Source: Typhlomys cinereus (Eukaryota; Chordata; Mammalia; Rodentia; Platacanthomyidae). From it: a stretch of 64,000 nt of DNA. Of the stretch, positions 23,461 to 35,708 are shown piece after piece. Each line of letters begins with the position of its first letter. The stretch's first letter is position 1. The stretch lies in NCBI GenBank assembly GCA_023101885.1, contig JALPQD010000390.1, positions 1,351,257 to 1,415,256 of the forward strand. The letters run 5' to 3'. The notes beneath the pieces were generated by a model that had not been told where the DNA came from, made no database searches, and was given only the letters and a program-made list of their open reading frames with translations. Both the position numbers and the translations under genes were made by a program.

Positions 23461-23845
23461 GAGCAGTTTGATGTACTCTCTTCCTACTTATAGGTTTATT
23501 GACTGTCTTTCTTTTTGATCTATTTCCTTCTCTTTTTTTAGGTTCTTGTTCTAAATTACAGTAGCAGGGATGGGTACTGTTCTGGCAAGCAGGTCTTGAA
23601 TCTAATCAGGAAGCTGTTGGTTGTGTCTTTATATTTTCTTTTGAATTTTCCTCTTCTTTGCTGCCCCTATGAGCCACACTGAGTTCTCAACATTCATAAA
23701 TTATCTTGCCTTCTGATTCTATATTAATTTCCTACAGAAGATCATAGATGAACTAATGGTTCTCAATACCTTCCAGTGAATCTTTTTCTTTAAATCTTGA
23801 TTTATCTCCCTTCATTTGAATTTGTTAGGTATAAAACTGTGGTGA

Positions 23846-23899
<54 letters not shown>

Positions 23900-24229
23900 T
23901 GTCAGATGCCGTCTAAGAAATATTTCTGTGTTACAGTGATAGCTTAGAGCATATATTTTCTCAATCTAGAAGAATGAAATGAAAAAAATAGTATAAAAAG
24001 AAATTGCCTTTTGCCACCATGTCCTTCTGAAGCAATGGAGAGAGGAGATAGAGAATGAATCAGAACTGATCACTTAGAGATAACAAGGCAGGAGCAACAT
24101 GTGTCCATCTCCATGTACCAGTGACACAGTGCACTGGTCTTTATTACCCAGTATGAATGCCCTGCCTTAGTTCCCAGCATGTTCCCAACATAGATTTCTA
24201 AATCAGTTTATGTATTTTTAAAAAATTGT
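23461..24229. other. Intergenic DNA with a TG microsatellite
   Basis: (TG)n at 23847-23897. The part before it may be the continuation of the older L1 3' UTR interrupted at 18706. No gene is seen. Confidence 0.5.
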
Positions 24230-25085
24230 ACATGCTTTCCCAAAAGAGATACTAAGCAATTTGTTGGTTGCTGGCAAAGCTTTGGAAATGACTAATGAGA
24301 TATTTGAAGACAAAGCATGACAAGAGCCATGCTCACTGAGTACAGTAGTAGGTTGTGGGTCATAAGCCATTCCTGTCAATAGATAGCATTCTGAGAAATG
24401 GTAAGAAATATCTGTGCTGCATACAAGTGATGATATGACTTTCTCCTTTGATGCAATTTCTATCAACACTTTGGGGTGTCACGGTTAGGCACAGTTGTCA
24501 ACTTGACTATTGAGGGTTTGAGCTCTGGGCACAGTTGTAGAGAGATGATGGTTGAGTTAAGCCCAGAGCAAACCTGAAGGAGATTGTCTATCTGCTCGGG
24601 AAGACCCAGCCCATGATGGGTGGAATTAGGCCCTGGACAAATCACAGAGAGCTGGGAGAGAGTTGGCATCCTTCTGTATACTTGGCCAGACATGCTGGTC
24701 TGGCAAGTAAGGACTGTCCATCTTTCAGCCATTATGCAGTGATGGTGTGGCCAGTTCCCTCGGCCCTGGAGTTGGTGCATGCTCTCCCATCAAGCTGGAC
24801 TAAGAACTGTAACCAAAAATTGTAAGAGAATAAACCCTCGTTCCCTTAAGCAGTTTGATGGTCATTTATCAGCAACCATACAGGCTGACTGCAACAGGGG
24901 ATAATAACAGAGAAATAATAGGTATCTGCTGAGGACAGCACAGTCAGAAAGTGTGAGTATATGGGGTTCATAGCTAGGAATCCCCAATGATCCCTACATA
25001 TCCTATGAGAGTTAGAAGATATATCAGTAGAACAGGCAAAAGGAGACTTGTTATAAATGGTTCCATTGAGGCTAAGAAAAATCCA
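24230..25085 (-). pseudogene. Olfactory receptor relic split by an LTR
   Basis: The minus strand carries an OR helix-1/2 remnant at 25085-24900 (LLLPVLLIYLLTLIGYVGII, then a stop, then SHFLTVLSSADTYYFSVI in a shifted frame). After a 420-bp LTR it resumes at 24472 with KVLIEIASKEKVIS and ECYLLTGMAYD, which fit the OR helix-2/3 consensus in the right order. PLLYSVSMALVM-like text follows in another frame before similarity fades near 24230. The motifs (SSAD, AECYLL-type) point to a class II OR outside the 8K group, perhaps family 5-like. It is clearly inactive. Confidence 0.65.
24477..24896 (+). mobile_element. MaLR-like solo LTR inside an OR relic
   Basis: It runs TGTCACGG to TGCAACA, with a polyadenylation signal AATAAA at 24829-24834. 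It matches the LTRs at 1498-1919 and 2468-2877 in the opposite orientation. GGGG flanks both ends (24473-24476 and 24897-24900), consistent with a short LTR target duplication. OR-like reading resumes on both sides. Confidence 0.8.
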
Positions 25086-25563
25086 GTACATTGCTGGCAG
25101 TTTAATGGGATCTTAATGTCAAGTAGAAGTTTCAGGAATTTGAATAGAGATTGAGTCCATTCCATCTTTTAATGGATACTCTAGGGCTACTGAAGGATAT
25201 TAGCTCTTTTTACATAAAATCCTAATAAAACACCAACTGAAAGAGTTGCAGATTGCTTTCTACATAGAAACACTTGAGATATTATATTGGAATAGACCAA
25301 TGAAATGGTGTCAAAATCCTAAAGTAATTATATGCATTGCAGTTGATTGTGTTCATAAAGTTTGAATAATTATCATACGCATAGAGGGATAGATAAATTA
25401 AAACTAATAAATATAGTAATTTGATGTGAAATAGTGTAATTGTTTTATGAATTATTGTTATTATTAAATTCAAGGGAATATATTTTACATTAGTTTATCA
25501 AGACTTCTTCAGAAATCCAAAGTTTCTGTAGATGTGCAATGCTTTGAAAGATTCATTGCAGAT
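25086..25563. other. Unassigned AT-rich DNA
   Basis: This is upstream of the OR relic. I see no repeat or gene. Confidence 0.5.
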
Positions 25564-25579
25564 TATCATTGCAATTTCT

Positions 25580-25838
25580 TTTTTTTTTTTAATTCAACTG
25601 TGTGCATGTGCGTGTGTGTGTCTGTGTGTGTGTGTGTAGAACCACGGACGAATTCGCGAACCACCATGGACACCTCCACCTCCTTCTGCCCCGGGATTCA
25701 CAGGCTCCACCCTACCAGGACCAGAAGCGCAGGCCGCCCCCGCTTCCGCCTGGCGTCTATACGTGGGATCTGGGATCCGAACTCAGGACCTTCCGCCTGC
25801 AAGGCGGAGGCTTAACCCCTGAGCCCCCTCTCCAGCCC
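25580..25838 (-). mobile_element. tRNA-derived T+ SINE, copy 3, with exact target duplication
   Basis: A perfect 16-bp repeat, tatcattgcaatttct, at 25564-25579 and 25839-25854 brackets the SINE. The head reads agggctggagagggggctcaggggttaagcctccgccttgc on the minus strand. Intact duplications and CpG-containing text suggest a recent insertion. Confidence 0.95.
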
Positions 25839-25854
25839 TATCATTGCAATTTCT

Positions 25855-27739
25855 ATATGACTGTGCACTTAGCTTTGTTTAGAGCAAGTTTCACTTAGCT
25901 AATCTTCAGGTTGACATTTTTCTAATGGATGCTGGAAGTTGACTCAATATAATCATGACAATATTAGCCCATTACCAAAAGACATAAAGGAATATAGAAA
26001 AACACTATAATTGTTGAAGACTGAATAACTTGTGAACCTATGAATGTTTATAAACCTTTGTTGAATCCAGTGTCAACCTTTGGGTCCATGATATAACAAT
26101 GATATTTCAAATGAGAGGAGAAATCACAACAGCCATTTATCAAACAGCTCCTACTAGAAGGGTATTTCTCATACATTACATTATTTGTCTTCTAACTGCA
26201 ACAGCTAATGATTGCTCTAGATGCAAAGAAAATTCTGTCAAGTCTCACCACATTTTTCTCCATGGCTTTCTCTCCCAGTAACAAAGTGTGTTTTTGTATA
26301 GTTGTTTCCTTTCCGTATAGCAAGTCAGATCACACCAACACTGCAGCTTTGTTGTATTTGAATACTTTAAAACTATTCAAGCAAGTGATAAATTGTGAAG
26401 TAAGTAGTTTAAGAAATGATGACTATATTATACTGTTGAGTAAAATTTTAAATAATTAACATTTTCCTTATCAGATACAAATGCAGGATATCAGACAGTT
26501 GAGTATGTTTCTAACCATCCATTTGAAAAATGTATAGTATACCCAGTTTGGAGTATTCTCATTTATGCAAAATTCAGTTCAATATTTTCTATTTTTCTTC
26601 GGATCTTTCAAAATGTTTTTAATATCTATGCTTAACTGGATGAATGAATTTTTTTGTGAATACATGTGAGTCACAAATAATAAATGAGAACCCTAAATTG
26701 TAATAGTTGATATTTTCATGGAAAATAACTTGAAATTTTTACTTGAAATTTTAGTTCTCACCTTCCAATATGCTCTTCAAATATTGAAAATTTTCATTTA
26801 CCTAAGGAACAGCACACACAGGATTTGAACATATTATGCAAATGATGTATTTGGAACACGTATATATATTTACTAGATTGCAGTAAATCATGAGGGAAAT
26901 GTCTGCAAGGGAATGTGTCTCAATTATCTTCTAGTTAAAATTATTCTTGTAATGTTCTCATAATAGTCAAATAGTAAATGACTCTAGAGGAAGGGCCTAC
27001 TTTCCACAGCCTATTTAGAGCAAATTGGCTTCTCTTTGTTATGTTTATTTGTATTTTCCTTATGACTTAGAATATGAAAAATATTTATTACACTCATTTA
27101 TTATATTATCATGAGAATATTCATGACCTTAGCCTAATTATGTTTTTCCATTATATTTTTCCATTAGCTTTTCAAAGTTTTTTTTATTTAATTTACAAAT
27201 CAATCTCATATTAAATGAAGGTGGAAGTTGAGGCATTTCTTCTAAATTCCAAATTCAATTCTTCTGCTATCTGCTAAGTTTCTGATAGTTGGACTGATTG
27301 AATGATATTTTCTTTTAAAATTTACTTATTATCTCTCATATAAGTGGAAGTATTAATTTACATTTTCATAACAATTTATAAGGACTTTTTTCTCTTTAAC
27401 CTATCCAGTATTTCATCTTTATTTTAATACATATATTCATTCTTAATAATATGGTGTTTTTTGGCATTTCCCTGATAATTTGTCATATAAAATATTATAT
27501 ATTTTATAGTTATATATATGGTCATATATATGTCATATACGGAGTATAAAACATAATGTGCCTTCTACATTAGCATGTCTTATATTGAGAAATTTTCTCA
27601 TATTTTAATACTTTTTAATCAATTGAACTATTTTTTGTTCCTTATGCATTTAATATGGTAATTGAACTTTAGGTGTATTGGTTGCAAATGTTTTCTGTCA
27701 CATTGTTCCTTCTATTTTCCTGCAACCAATTTTATTCTT
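25855..27739. other. AT-rich intergenic DNA
   Basis: Nearly 1.9 kb without a recognisable gene, SINE or L1. A TATA-rich stretch lies at 27480-27540. Confidence 0.5.
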
Positions 27740-28044
27740 TGATTAACTTTTTTCTTTTCCTATTAATTAATTGATTTATTTACAAAAAACTAGATTTATG
27801 TCTTAGTTCTGATCCCTCTCACCAAGCCCCTCCTCTCTTACCCATCTCTTCTACACACACTATTCCCACAATCTTCTGAAGGTAGCTCTTTCTTCTAAGA
27901 TCCTGCTTTGTCCTTGGGGAAATGCTCATAAATTGGCCATTGTGTATATCACATGGTAAAAGTTCTCATCACAGTAACCTTCTAGGTGCAGCAGCCCTGT
28001 CTTGTTGGAGTGTGTTAGTCAGGAGTATCTCACCCCATCTTTAG
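27740..28044 (-). mobile_element. Old L1 3' UTR, antisense
   Basis: 'ttaattgatttatttacaaaaaactag', a CCTCTC-rich part and 'gccctgtcttgttggagtgtgttagtcaggagta' precede the antisense ORF2 similarity resumed after 28325. The younger L1 splits this older one. Confidence 0.45.
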
Positions 28045-28325
28045 GGATTGACAGCCACAGTAGTGTCCTATGCTTAAGGGGAACACGGGAAAGGGTTCAG
28101 GGAAATGCCACTGGGTCCTTGTACGTCATCGGAGAGGAGGGCCCAGAGGAGAGTCAGGCATGCACAATAAAGGACTCTCTGGGAATTGGGGCGGGAGGCA
28201 CTGGGGGATAGGTAGGGAGGGGCGAGGGGAGGGGGAGCAAGGGGTTGGGGGGAGGAGGAGGGAGGGAGGGAACTGGTGTACCTATTAAGTTTGTATGAGC
28301 GGAAATAATAATAAAAATGTATAAA
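28045..28325 (+). mobile_element. Young L1 3'-end fragment, sense
   Basis: It is nearly identical by eye to the end of the large L1 (23155-23440): 'attgacagccacagtagtg', 'ggagaggagggcccagaggagagtcaggcatgca', G-rich tract, 'gtgtacctattaagtttgtatgagcggaaataataataaaa'. I found no clear target duplication. Confidence 0.9.
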
Positions 28326-29930
28326 AAAATCTGTGGTCTTTTGTCACTACTCCCTTGGGATCTTATTTCCCCTAACTTCCAAATTTTGCTCCTTGGAGGT
28401 TTTAGTGACTATTACAGAAATTTCTCTTTTAGTATATCATTTAGTATCTCCTTTAGCATATCTCCTTTAGTATATCATCCGCTTACAAGGGAAGAGCATG
28501 TGATGTCTATCTTTCTGTGTGTGGGATGCTTTAAACAGTATAATTTCTTCTAGCTCCATCCATTTACAAGCAAATTTCATTAATTATTTTTCATGATGGG
28601 TGAATATTATTTCAGTATTCAATATTATGGTACGTGTATGTATAAAACGTTTTTGTTATCTATTCATGTACTGTTCGGATTTAGGCTGATTTCATGACTT
28701 TGCTGCTGTGAATAGAGTTGCAATAAATATGGATGTACACGTGTCTCTATAGTAAGAAGAATCATTTTTGGGAGAATACTCCCAGGAGTGGTATAGCTGG
28801 GTCATTGATATTTCATTTTTTACTTTTTTAGGGACTGTCACACTGATCTCCAGAGTTGTTGTACAAGTTTTCATCCCCATCAGCAATATATGAAGATTCA
28901 TTTCTTCCTGTCTCCTCTCCAGCATTTATTATTTCATGTGATTTGGATTTTAGCCATTCTGAACGGATTGAGATGATATCTCACTGCAGTTTTGATTTGC
29001 AATTCCCAAATGGAGAGGAAAGTGGAACATTTCTAATGTTATACATTAAAATTTTTAGTTTCATACTGGGTAAAGTTTCTTTTAAGTTCTAAGGCTCTTT
29101 TTCTAATTGTACTGTTTACCTCCATGGTGTTTAATTTTTTAAATTCTTCATGTAATCTAGATATTAATCCTCTATCAGACATGTGGTTAGTAAAGGTTTT
29201 CTCTATTCTGTGATTTGTCTTTTTGCTCGGTTAGAATATCTTTTGTTCAACGGAAGCTTTTAATTTTCATGAGAACCTATTTGCCAAGTGTTGGTTTTAT
29301 TTCCTGTGCAACTGGGTTCCTATTTAGAAAATGTTGTCCTAGGCTAATCAATTCAAGGGAATTACCTACTCTTTCTTATAGGATTTTTATATTCTCTGGC
29401 CTAATATTAAAGTTCTTGATCCACTTGGAGATGATTTTTTTTTTTTTGGAAAGTAGCAAATAAGCGTTCAGTTTCACTCTTCTGCTTGTAGATATCCAGT
29501 TTTGTCAACACCATTTACTGAAGATGCTATCCTTTTTCCAAGAATTTATCAGTGCATTTTAGTCTGAGTCTTCAATGCTTATCTTTTGATCTATATTTAT
29601 CTGTTTTGGAGCCAATATCATGCTCTCTTTATTACTATGTAGTCTCTCAAGAACATTCTCTTTGTCATGTGTCTGTAGTATTTTGACTTTTATTTGCCAT
29701 GGGGAGATTCTCTTTTGGTCATATCTTATTGGTATGTGATGCCCTTTGTACTTGAACGGGAATATCTTTCTTAGACACGGACAATTTTCATTTATGATAG
29801 TGTGAAAAATCTCTTCTGATGTGGATTTTTGGGTATCTTGCTCTGTAATTCCATGAATAGGTAAGTTTGATTTCTTCAGGATGTACTTTATAGCTTTGAT
29901 ATTTCTCTCAAATATTTTTTTAGTTTTTTA
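28326..29930 (-). mobile_element. Old, decayed L1 ORF2, antisense
   Basis: The plus strand shows antisense L1 ORF2 landmarks in order: 'gctccatccatttacaagcaaa', 'tgctgctgtgaatagagttgcaataaatatgg', 'ccaggagtggtatagctgggtca', 'catccccatcagcaatat' and 'aatatcttttgttcaacggaagcttttaattttcatgag'. All frames are interrupted. The last 150 bp before 29930 match poorly and the boundary is uncertain. Confidence 0.75.
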
Positions 29931-29934
29931 AAAA

Positions 29935-30218
29935 AATTTTGTTTATTATTTATTACATATTCAATTGTGTGTGTATGCATGTGTGCATGTATGTGTCTGT
30001 GCAGAACCATGGATGAATTTGGCAACCACCACGAACTGCCTCCACTTCCTCCTTGTTTACGATGTCCCAGGGATCACACTCTGTCCTACCAGGACCAGAA
30101 AAGCAGGCCGCCCCATCCCTGCTTTTGCCCAACGTGTATACATGGGGTCTAGGATCTGAACTCAGGACCTTCCACCTGCAAAGCAGAGGCTTAACCCCTG
30201 AGCCACCGCTCCAGCTCC
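29935..30218 (-). mobile_element. tRNA-derived T+ SINE, copy 4
   Basis: The head (ggagctggagcggtggctcaggggttaagcctctgc, minus strand) is at 30218. The body and CA/TG stretch are as in the other copies, and the tail 'caattgaatatgtaataaataataaac' is at 29935-29965. Confidence 0.88.
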
Positions 30219-30903
30219 GTTTTTTGTTTTTTTTTTAACCTCTAATTGAGCAATTTATTTGGCCATCTCATCTTCTAGCTCTATTCTATGTTCTTCTTTG
30301 TTACTTGTGTTAGTGAGACATTGAGTTTTGAAGTGCATTTAACTTGCTTTTAATTTCAAATTTAATCTCTGCATGAGAATTTTTTCAGTTGCTCTATGAT
30401 TAATTTTAACTACCTTTTTATCTCATCCAGATGCTTGCTATTTTCCTGTTCACAATTGCTTATTATGTATTTTCTGAACAGATGCAAAATGTTTGTGCTT
30501 AAAAAAATACTTATGAATCCTCCTTCTCTTCTAAAAGCTAAATAATAAGGAAGTAGAAGAAGAATTCTATTCCTTGTCTTCAATCACCAAGGAATGGAAG
30601 AAAACACAAGAAAATAAGTAAATAATGGACACATATTATATTTGACAACAAAGTACTTGCAAAATGTAAATTTATCTACAGAGAGCAATAACATAAAATC
30701 TCCCATCATCTGGAATAAAAACCTCATTCTTGATTCTCCCATATGTTTCTTAACAAAGAATGATGAGAGCAATGTGTCACTATTTTTTTTTTAAATTTAG
30801 GGACTATCCTTGAGGATATGCCCTTGGATGTGAATCTAGAATGAATGTCTAGTGACTGCCTACTAGTTCTCAGGGAGATTTTGTACCTTGTTTTAAATTT
30901 TGT

Positions 30904-30914
30904 AAAGAAAGAAA

Positions 30915-31010
<96 letters not shown>

Positions 31011-31260
31011 GAAAGAAAGAAGGAAAGAAGGAAGGAAGGAAGGAAGGAAGGAGGAAGGAAGGAAGGAAGGAAGGAAGGAAGCAAAGAAGGAAAGAAGGAA
31101 AGAAGAAAGGAAGGAAAGAAGAAAGGAAAGAAGGAAACAGGAAAGAAGGAAAGAAGAAAGGAAAGAAGGAAAGAAGAAAGGAAAGAAGGAAAGAAGGAAA
31201 GAAGAAAGAGAGAGAAAGTAAAAGAGAGAAAGGAAAGGAAGAGAGAAAGCAAGCAAGAAA
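30904..31260. repeat. GAAA/GGAA polypurine microsatellite
   Basis: About 110 bp of (GAAA)n is followed by about 240 bp of mixed GGAA/GAAA with short interruptions. It is strand-asymmetric and almost purely purine. The long open frames that cross it are products of the repeat, not genes. Confidence 0.98.
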
Positions 31261-31537
31261 GCACACACTCAATTAACTAGTTACAAGAGGAACATTTCTT
31301 CATGTTCCCATTTTGATGATATATTTAAAATATGCAAACACATGAAATCAGATATCAGACATGTGGTTGTTTAATTCACGTATCAGAAGAGAGAAATTAT
31401 TGATAACAACAGATGTAAAGTTCCAATCATGGAAAGAAAAAAATTGTGAAAAAGTCTTCAAAGTATGCCTATTAAAGTATCAGAGTGCACATTTGGATCA
31501 TTAAAGGTGAACATTAGTACATGCATTGTGACACAGG

Positions 31538-31660
31538 ACTTTAATCCCAAGATTCAGGTGGCAGAAACAGAGGAGTCAGGAAATCAAAATTATTCTAAAA
31601 TCCATTGTGCAATGCAATGCAAGTGCAGTCTGAGAAACACAAGTCTCTGCCTCAAAAACA
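31538..31660 (+). mobile_element. Degenerate B1 SINE, block A2 copy
   Basis: 'ggactttaatcccaagattcaggtggcagaaacagagg' and 'ctctgcctcaaaaacaaaa' match B1. It is positionally equivalent to 9857-9985. Confidence 0.65.
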
Positions 31661-31924
31661 AAAGACAAATTTTAAATTTGATATTATAGATAGAAAAATC
31701 ATAAACCACTCCATGCTATTAGAAATTATAAATTAAAATATAAGAACTCCAAACAACCACACTACATACATCACAAATAATAATAATCTATTACATGAAA
31801 ATTCCAGATTGAAAAATACATAGAGACAGTTTGCCATAGATGAAAGCTATGAGAAACAGGGAGAGATTAAAGTTTATTTTAATGTGAATAAATAATTTGA
31901 AAACATTACTAGTGAATTATAATG

Positions 31925-32310
31925 CTTTTTTGTGTATGCCTCAGTGTGTATGTATACATTTTCATAGTTGATGTAATTCCATTCTTATTTGTGGCTGTGT
32001 ATACTCCATTTTTTACATATCATTATTGCTTTATCTATTTATACAGTGATAATCACCTACACTGTGTCTTTTGTGTGTGTTTGTGTGTGCATGTGTGTGT
32101 GTGCAAATGGGCAGTTGATTGTTTGCCTGTTGAGGCCAGAAAGTGGCATGGAGAATGTTCTGGAGTTCTCCAGGCCCTGTCATTTAGGACCTGAAGTACA
32201 CTCTACTACCATTTCTGTTTTGCTTTTTACATGGGATCTGAGGATCCAAACTCAGGTCCTTTTGCTTGTATGACAAGGATTTTATATTCTAAACCATCTT
32301 CTCGGCCTGA
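31925..32310 (-). mobile_element. B2/B3-like SINE carrying a local duplicated insert
   Basis: The plus strand ends 'atccaaactcaggtccttttgcttgtatgacaaggattttatattctaaaccatcttctcggcc', a tRNA-head complement. Between its TG-rich segments lies a 120-bp insert (31957-32080) that copies 32736-32857. The insert is absent from the equivalent SINE at 10262-10562. Confidence 0.6.
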
Positions 32311-32845
32311 ATTCTAATTACTAAAATAATTACCTTTATAAAATTTATTTGACAGTCTCATACAGACACACAATCCATTCTGATCCCTATAAACATTTAC
32401 CCTCTCCCGTATACTTCTCACCCTAAATGTCTATTTTTATATAAGTTATTTTCCCATTTCCATGGCTTTCTGTTTTGTTTTGAGAGCTGCTCAGTTGATC
32501 TAGTGTTGCCTACCTGTCCATGGATTTGTATCTCTCTTTAGTGGCACTCTGAACTCTTCTGTGGTTGTACAGCTGAATATCATAGTCTCCTAGTTAGAAG
32601 CAGACTGTAGTTTAGTAGCTCTCAGCAAGGTCTCATGACCCTTCCTGATCTATGATATTTCACATATGAAATGAAACATATCTTATTTTTCTTTCTGATT
32701 TTGTTTGCTTAAAATAAAATTTACACTTTTATCCATTTTCATAGTTGGTGTAATTCCATTCTTATTTGTGAGTGTGTATACTCCATTTTTACATACCATT
32801 ATTGCTTTATCTATTTATACAATGATAATCACCTATACTGTGTCC

Positions 32846-32848
<3 letters not shown>

Positions 32849-32893
<45 letters not shown>

Positions 32894-33118
32894 AATGTAT
32901 CAGAGGTCACAATGTGTGCCTGTGAAGGTACAAGAATTACTTGGGGAGTAATTCTTATTTTCACCCAGTGAAAATATTTTCACTCTGTATTTTCTGATGT
33001 CCTCATTTCCAGGACCACAGATGCAGGTCACCATCTATTCTGTCTGTTTTGTTTTTGTTTTTGTTTTTGTTTTTGTTTTTTTGTAAGAGGCTTAACCCCT
33101 GAGCCTTCTCTTCAGCCC
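32849..33118 (-). mobile_element. B3-like SINE with (TG)n and (TTTTTG)n
   Basis: (TG)n at 32849-32891, then 'gaggtcacaatgtgtgcctgtgaaggt' as in 11172-11200, a TTTTTG run at 33045-33082, and 'aggcttaacccctgagccttctcttcagccca'. It is the counterpart of 11085-11384. Confidence 0.6.
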
Positions 33119-33600
33119 AATACCTATATTTAATATTTCCCACCTCATCAAAAATTGAGATTCAATATTTTGAATCTAATAATTACAAGTGAAATTTGAA
33201 ACAATCATTCTGGCAAAAATGTCCACATGTTCTAAATAGAAGTTTTTATTTTCCATTTTATTTTATTTTTGATAAGTACGTCCTACAGGTGATAAATACA
33301 TTGGACATATGAAAAACAGATGTCACAGGTGTGAAAAACTTAAAATTTAAAAATGTAAATTGATGGCTTTTACTATGTGCACAAAAGTCATGTATGATAT
33401 TAACTTTTTCACTCCCCCCATGCTCTCTAGCAGCACCAGTGGATGGTGAGGGGCACTGCCAAAAAGTGTCTTCTATATAAGATGTGTGTGCTAGACCCAT
33501 GAATACTCTGTAGCTGTGTTAAATTCCATCAGACCCACACAAGATTGATCCTATGAGCATTTCCTCATGTAAGAAGAATACCTCAGTATACACACTTGTC

Positions 33601-35583
33601 TCTGAAAGACTATTGAATATTAATGCTGGTTATGGAAAGGGAGCAGCTACCTTCTATGGCACAGCAAATGTTTCATCACTATGTTTTTTCAAATGCCCAA
33701 GTATATGTTAATGCAAACAATCATTATTAAATTCTGTAGATCACTGAGTGAAAATAAACTGTATTTACTGAACACATGTATGAAGTTATCCAAGCATAAA
33801 AGTGTGTATCTAAGCAAAAAATAAATTATATTTCATAATGGTAATTTAACCTCACAATTATGTGTCAAAATCAAAATGGAAATTGACCAAGGAAGGCACC
33901 TAATATCTTCAAATGAATGCATAAGAGCACAGTGTAGATTCAAGAAACACTTTGGAAAATTACCTACACATGTATACTATGTATATCTAACCACTGACTA
34001 GCTAGCTTACTAAATAAATATGTAAATAAATAATCATAAAAAATCATGAGATAATAGAAAGGAATAATCCTACATTCTTGAAGCAGGTGAAAGATAGGTA
34101 AAAATGACAAATTATATTATTAATTTTGTTTATCATTCAAAGGCCCATATAAAGGCATCCATAATATTATTTAAAAAAAATTTTGAATTACATTAACATA
34201 TAGATTTTTAAAATTCAGTTACATAAATGTTAACTCTTATAAATTATAAAAATTATTCACAGAAGAAAGCTTAGAGACAATTTAATTAATTAAAATGCAT
34301 TAAATTATCATGATTACTTTGCCCACCAAAATACACATTAGTATTTTCCAAATTTCTGCCCATATTCATTTCCTAAAAAATTTACAATATTTTCTTGCAT
34401 AACACATGAATAAATACCAATAGCTAACAATCAGCTATGAAATGTAATTCTCAATAAAACACCAGCTCTATAAACTGGTTAGTAAATATGAGAGCATGAT
34501 TTTGCTATTCCTATAAAGTATTTTTTCTTGTTTACTAGGCTATGAATTATTTTATTAGATGACAGTAAAGAAATGTAATGATGAAAATAAAGCACAAGTA
34601 CTTAGACATTAGTAACTAAGGGAAAATAGGTGGAATCAAAGGGTTTTATAGGCCAGAGTGGACAGATAATATGACAGGTTTGCACATATATCCATAAGTT
34701 ACCACATTCTCCAAAGACACAGTAAAATTATATCAGTGCCTTATTTCTTCTTGCTTTCCCCATATTCAACCTTAAAAGCCAGTGAAGTAAAAGTATATGT
34801 ATACATGAGACTTTTTTGCTGTCTGTGGACCACATTTGATGCATCAGCATTCAGAAAGAAAGCAAAAAAGCTTGCTTCACCACAAAAAGACATCTTATGA
34901 AAGAATGAAGTGATAAACCATGGCTTTTTACCATGAAGAGTTAGTATCCTTTAAACAAAGGCAAGAAGTAAGTAATCAAGTTCAAACCAGTAAAGGGTGG
35001 GAGAAAGACAGGTCATGGACACTTCAAAGGTGGAAACTTGTGATTGAATCTCAATTCACTGGCTATCTGGAAATAAAAATAAAAGCAAGCAGACAAGATT
35101 TTAAGCAGTCCTGATGCTCTATGGTCAAATATTTTGACTCAACATCGCTTCATATTGGAAAAGAGTGGCATTTGAAACCAGAAACTTACACTTTCATGAA
35201 GATTGATTATACCTAAACACCCTCATGTGACGGAATGTTCAAACCATCCAGTTGCAAACTGATTGATTTTAATATAGCTCATAGAGGTTCAGGAAGCCCC
35301 ACAAATTTGTAAAAATACACACATGTTTTCTGGAAAGTTCATAGCAATGATAAACACCAGAAGCATCAAAAGGCAGATTTACAAATAGCAGTCTTTCTTA
35401 TTGCCTTACAGGCAATGAGCTCTATGATATAATTTTAATTTGTTATTCATCTATCCAGTCTCTTTTCCAACAGACTGTTATCAATTCCTATGATTATCAT
35501 TCCTCTCTCCCCTTGAAGGAAATAAATCATTTCACTTATAGATTTACAGCAAATGAAGCTATTATATAGTAAGATTTTAAATA

Positions 35584-35625
<42 letters not shown>

Positions 35626-35708
35626 CCATTTGTGGTTGTATACATTTGGGGACACTGAAGCAGATTACATTCAAAGCAAATATGCTAAATTCACATTATA
35701 TGAGACTT
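33601..35708. other. AT-rich intergenic DNA downstream of the OR at 35709
   Basis: About 2.1 kb with no recognised gene or transposon. It includes an (AT)n run at 35589-35622, about 90 bp beyond the OR stop codon. Confidence 0.5.
35589..35622. repeat. (AT)n microsatellite
   Basis: Seventeen AT units directly downstream of an OR coding region. Confidence 0.98.

Larger units (their letters stand above)
30480..33600. repeat. Segmental duplication block A2 (partner 9000-14300)
   Basis: Its order of unique text and shared B1/B3-like SINEs matches block A1. It lacks the L1 patchwork found in A1 and has an expanded purine tetranucleotide array at 30904-31250, where A1 has only a short A-rich run (9392-9415). 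Confidence 0.85.

Noticed and set aside
30724..31276. Long open frames on both strands (up to 182 residues)
   Set aside because: They consist of Lys/Glu/Arg or Phe/Leu/Ser runs dictated by the GAAA/GGAA array, which has no stop codons in several frames.
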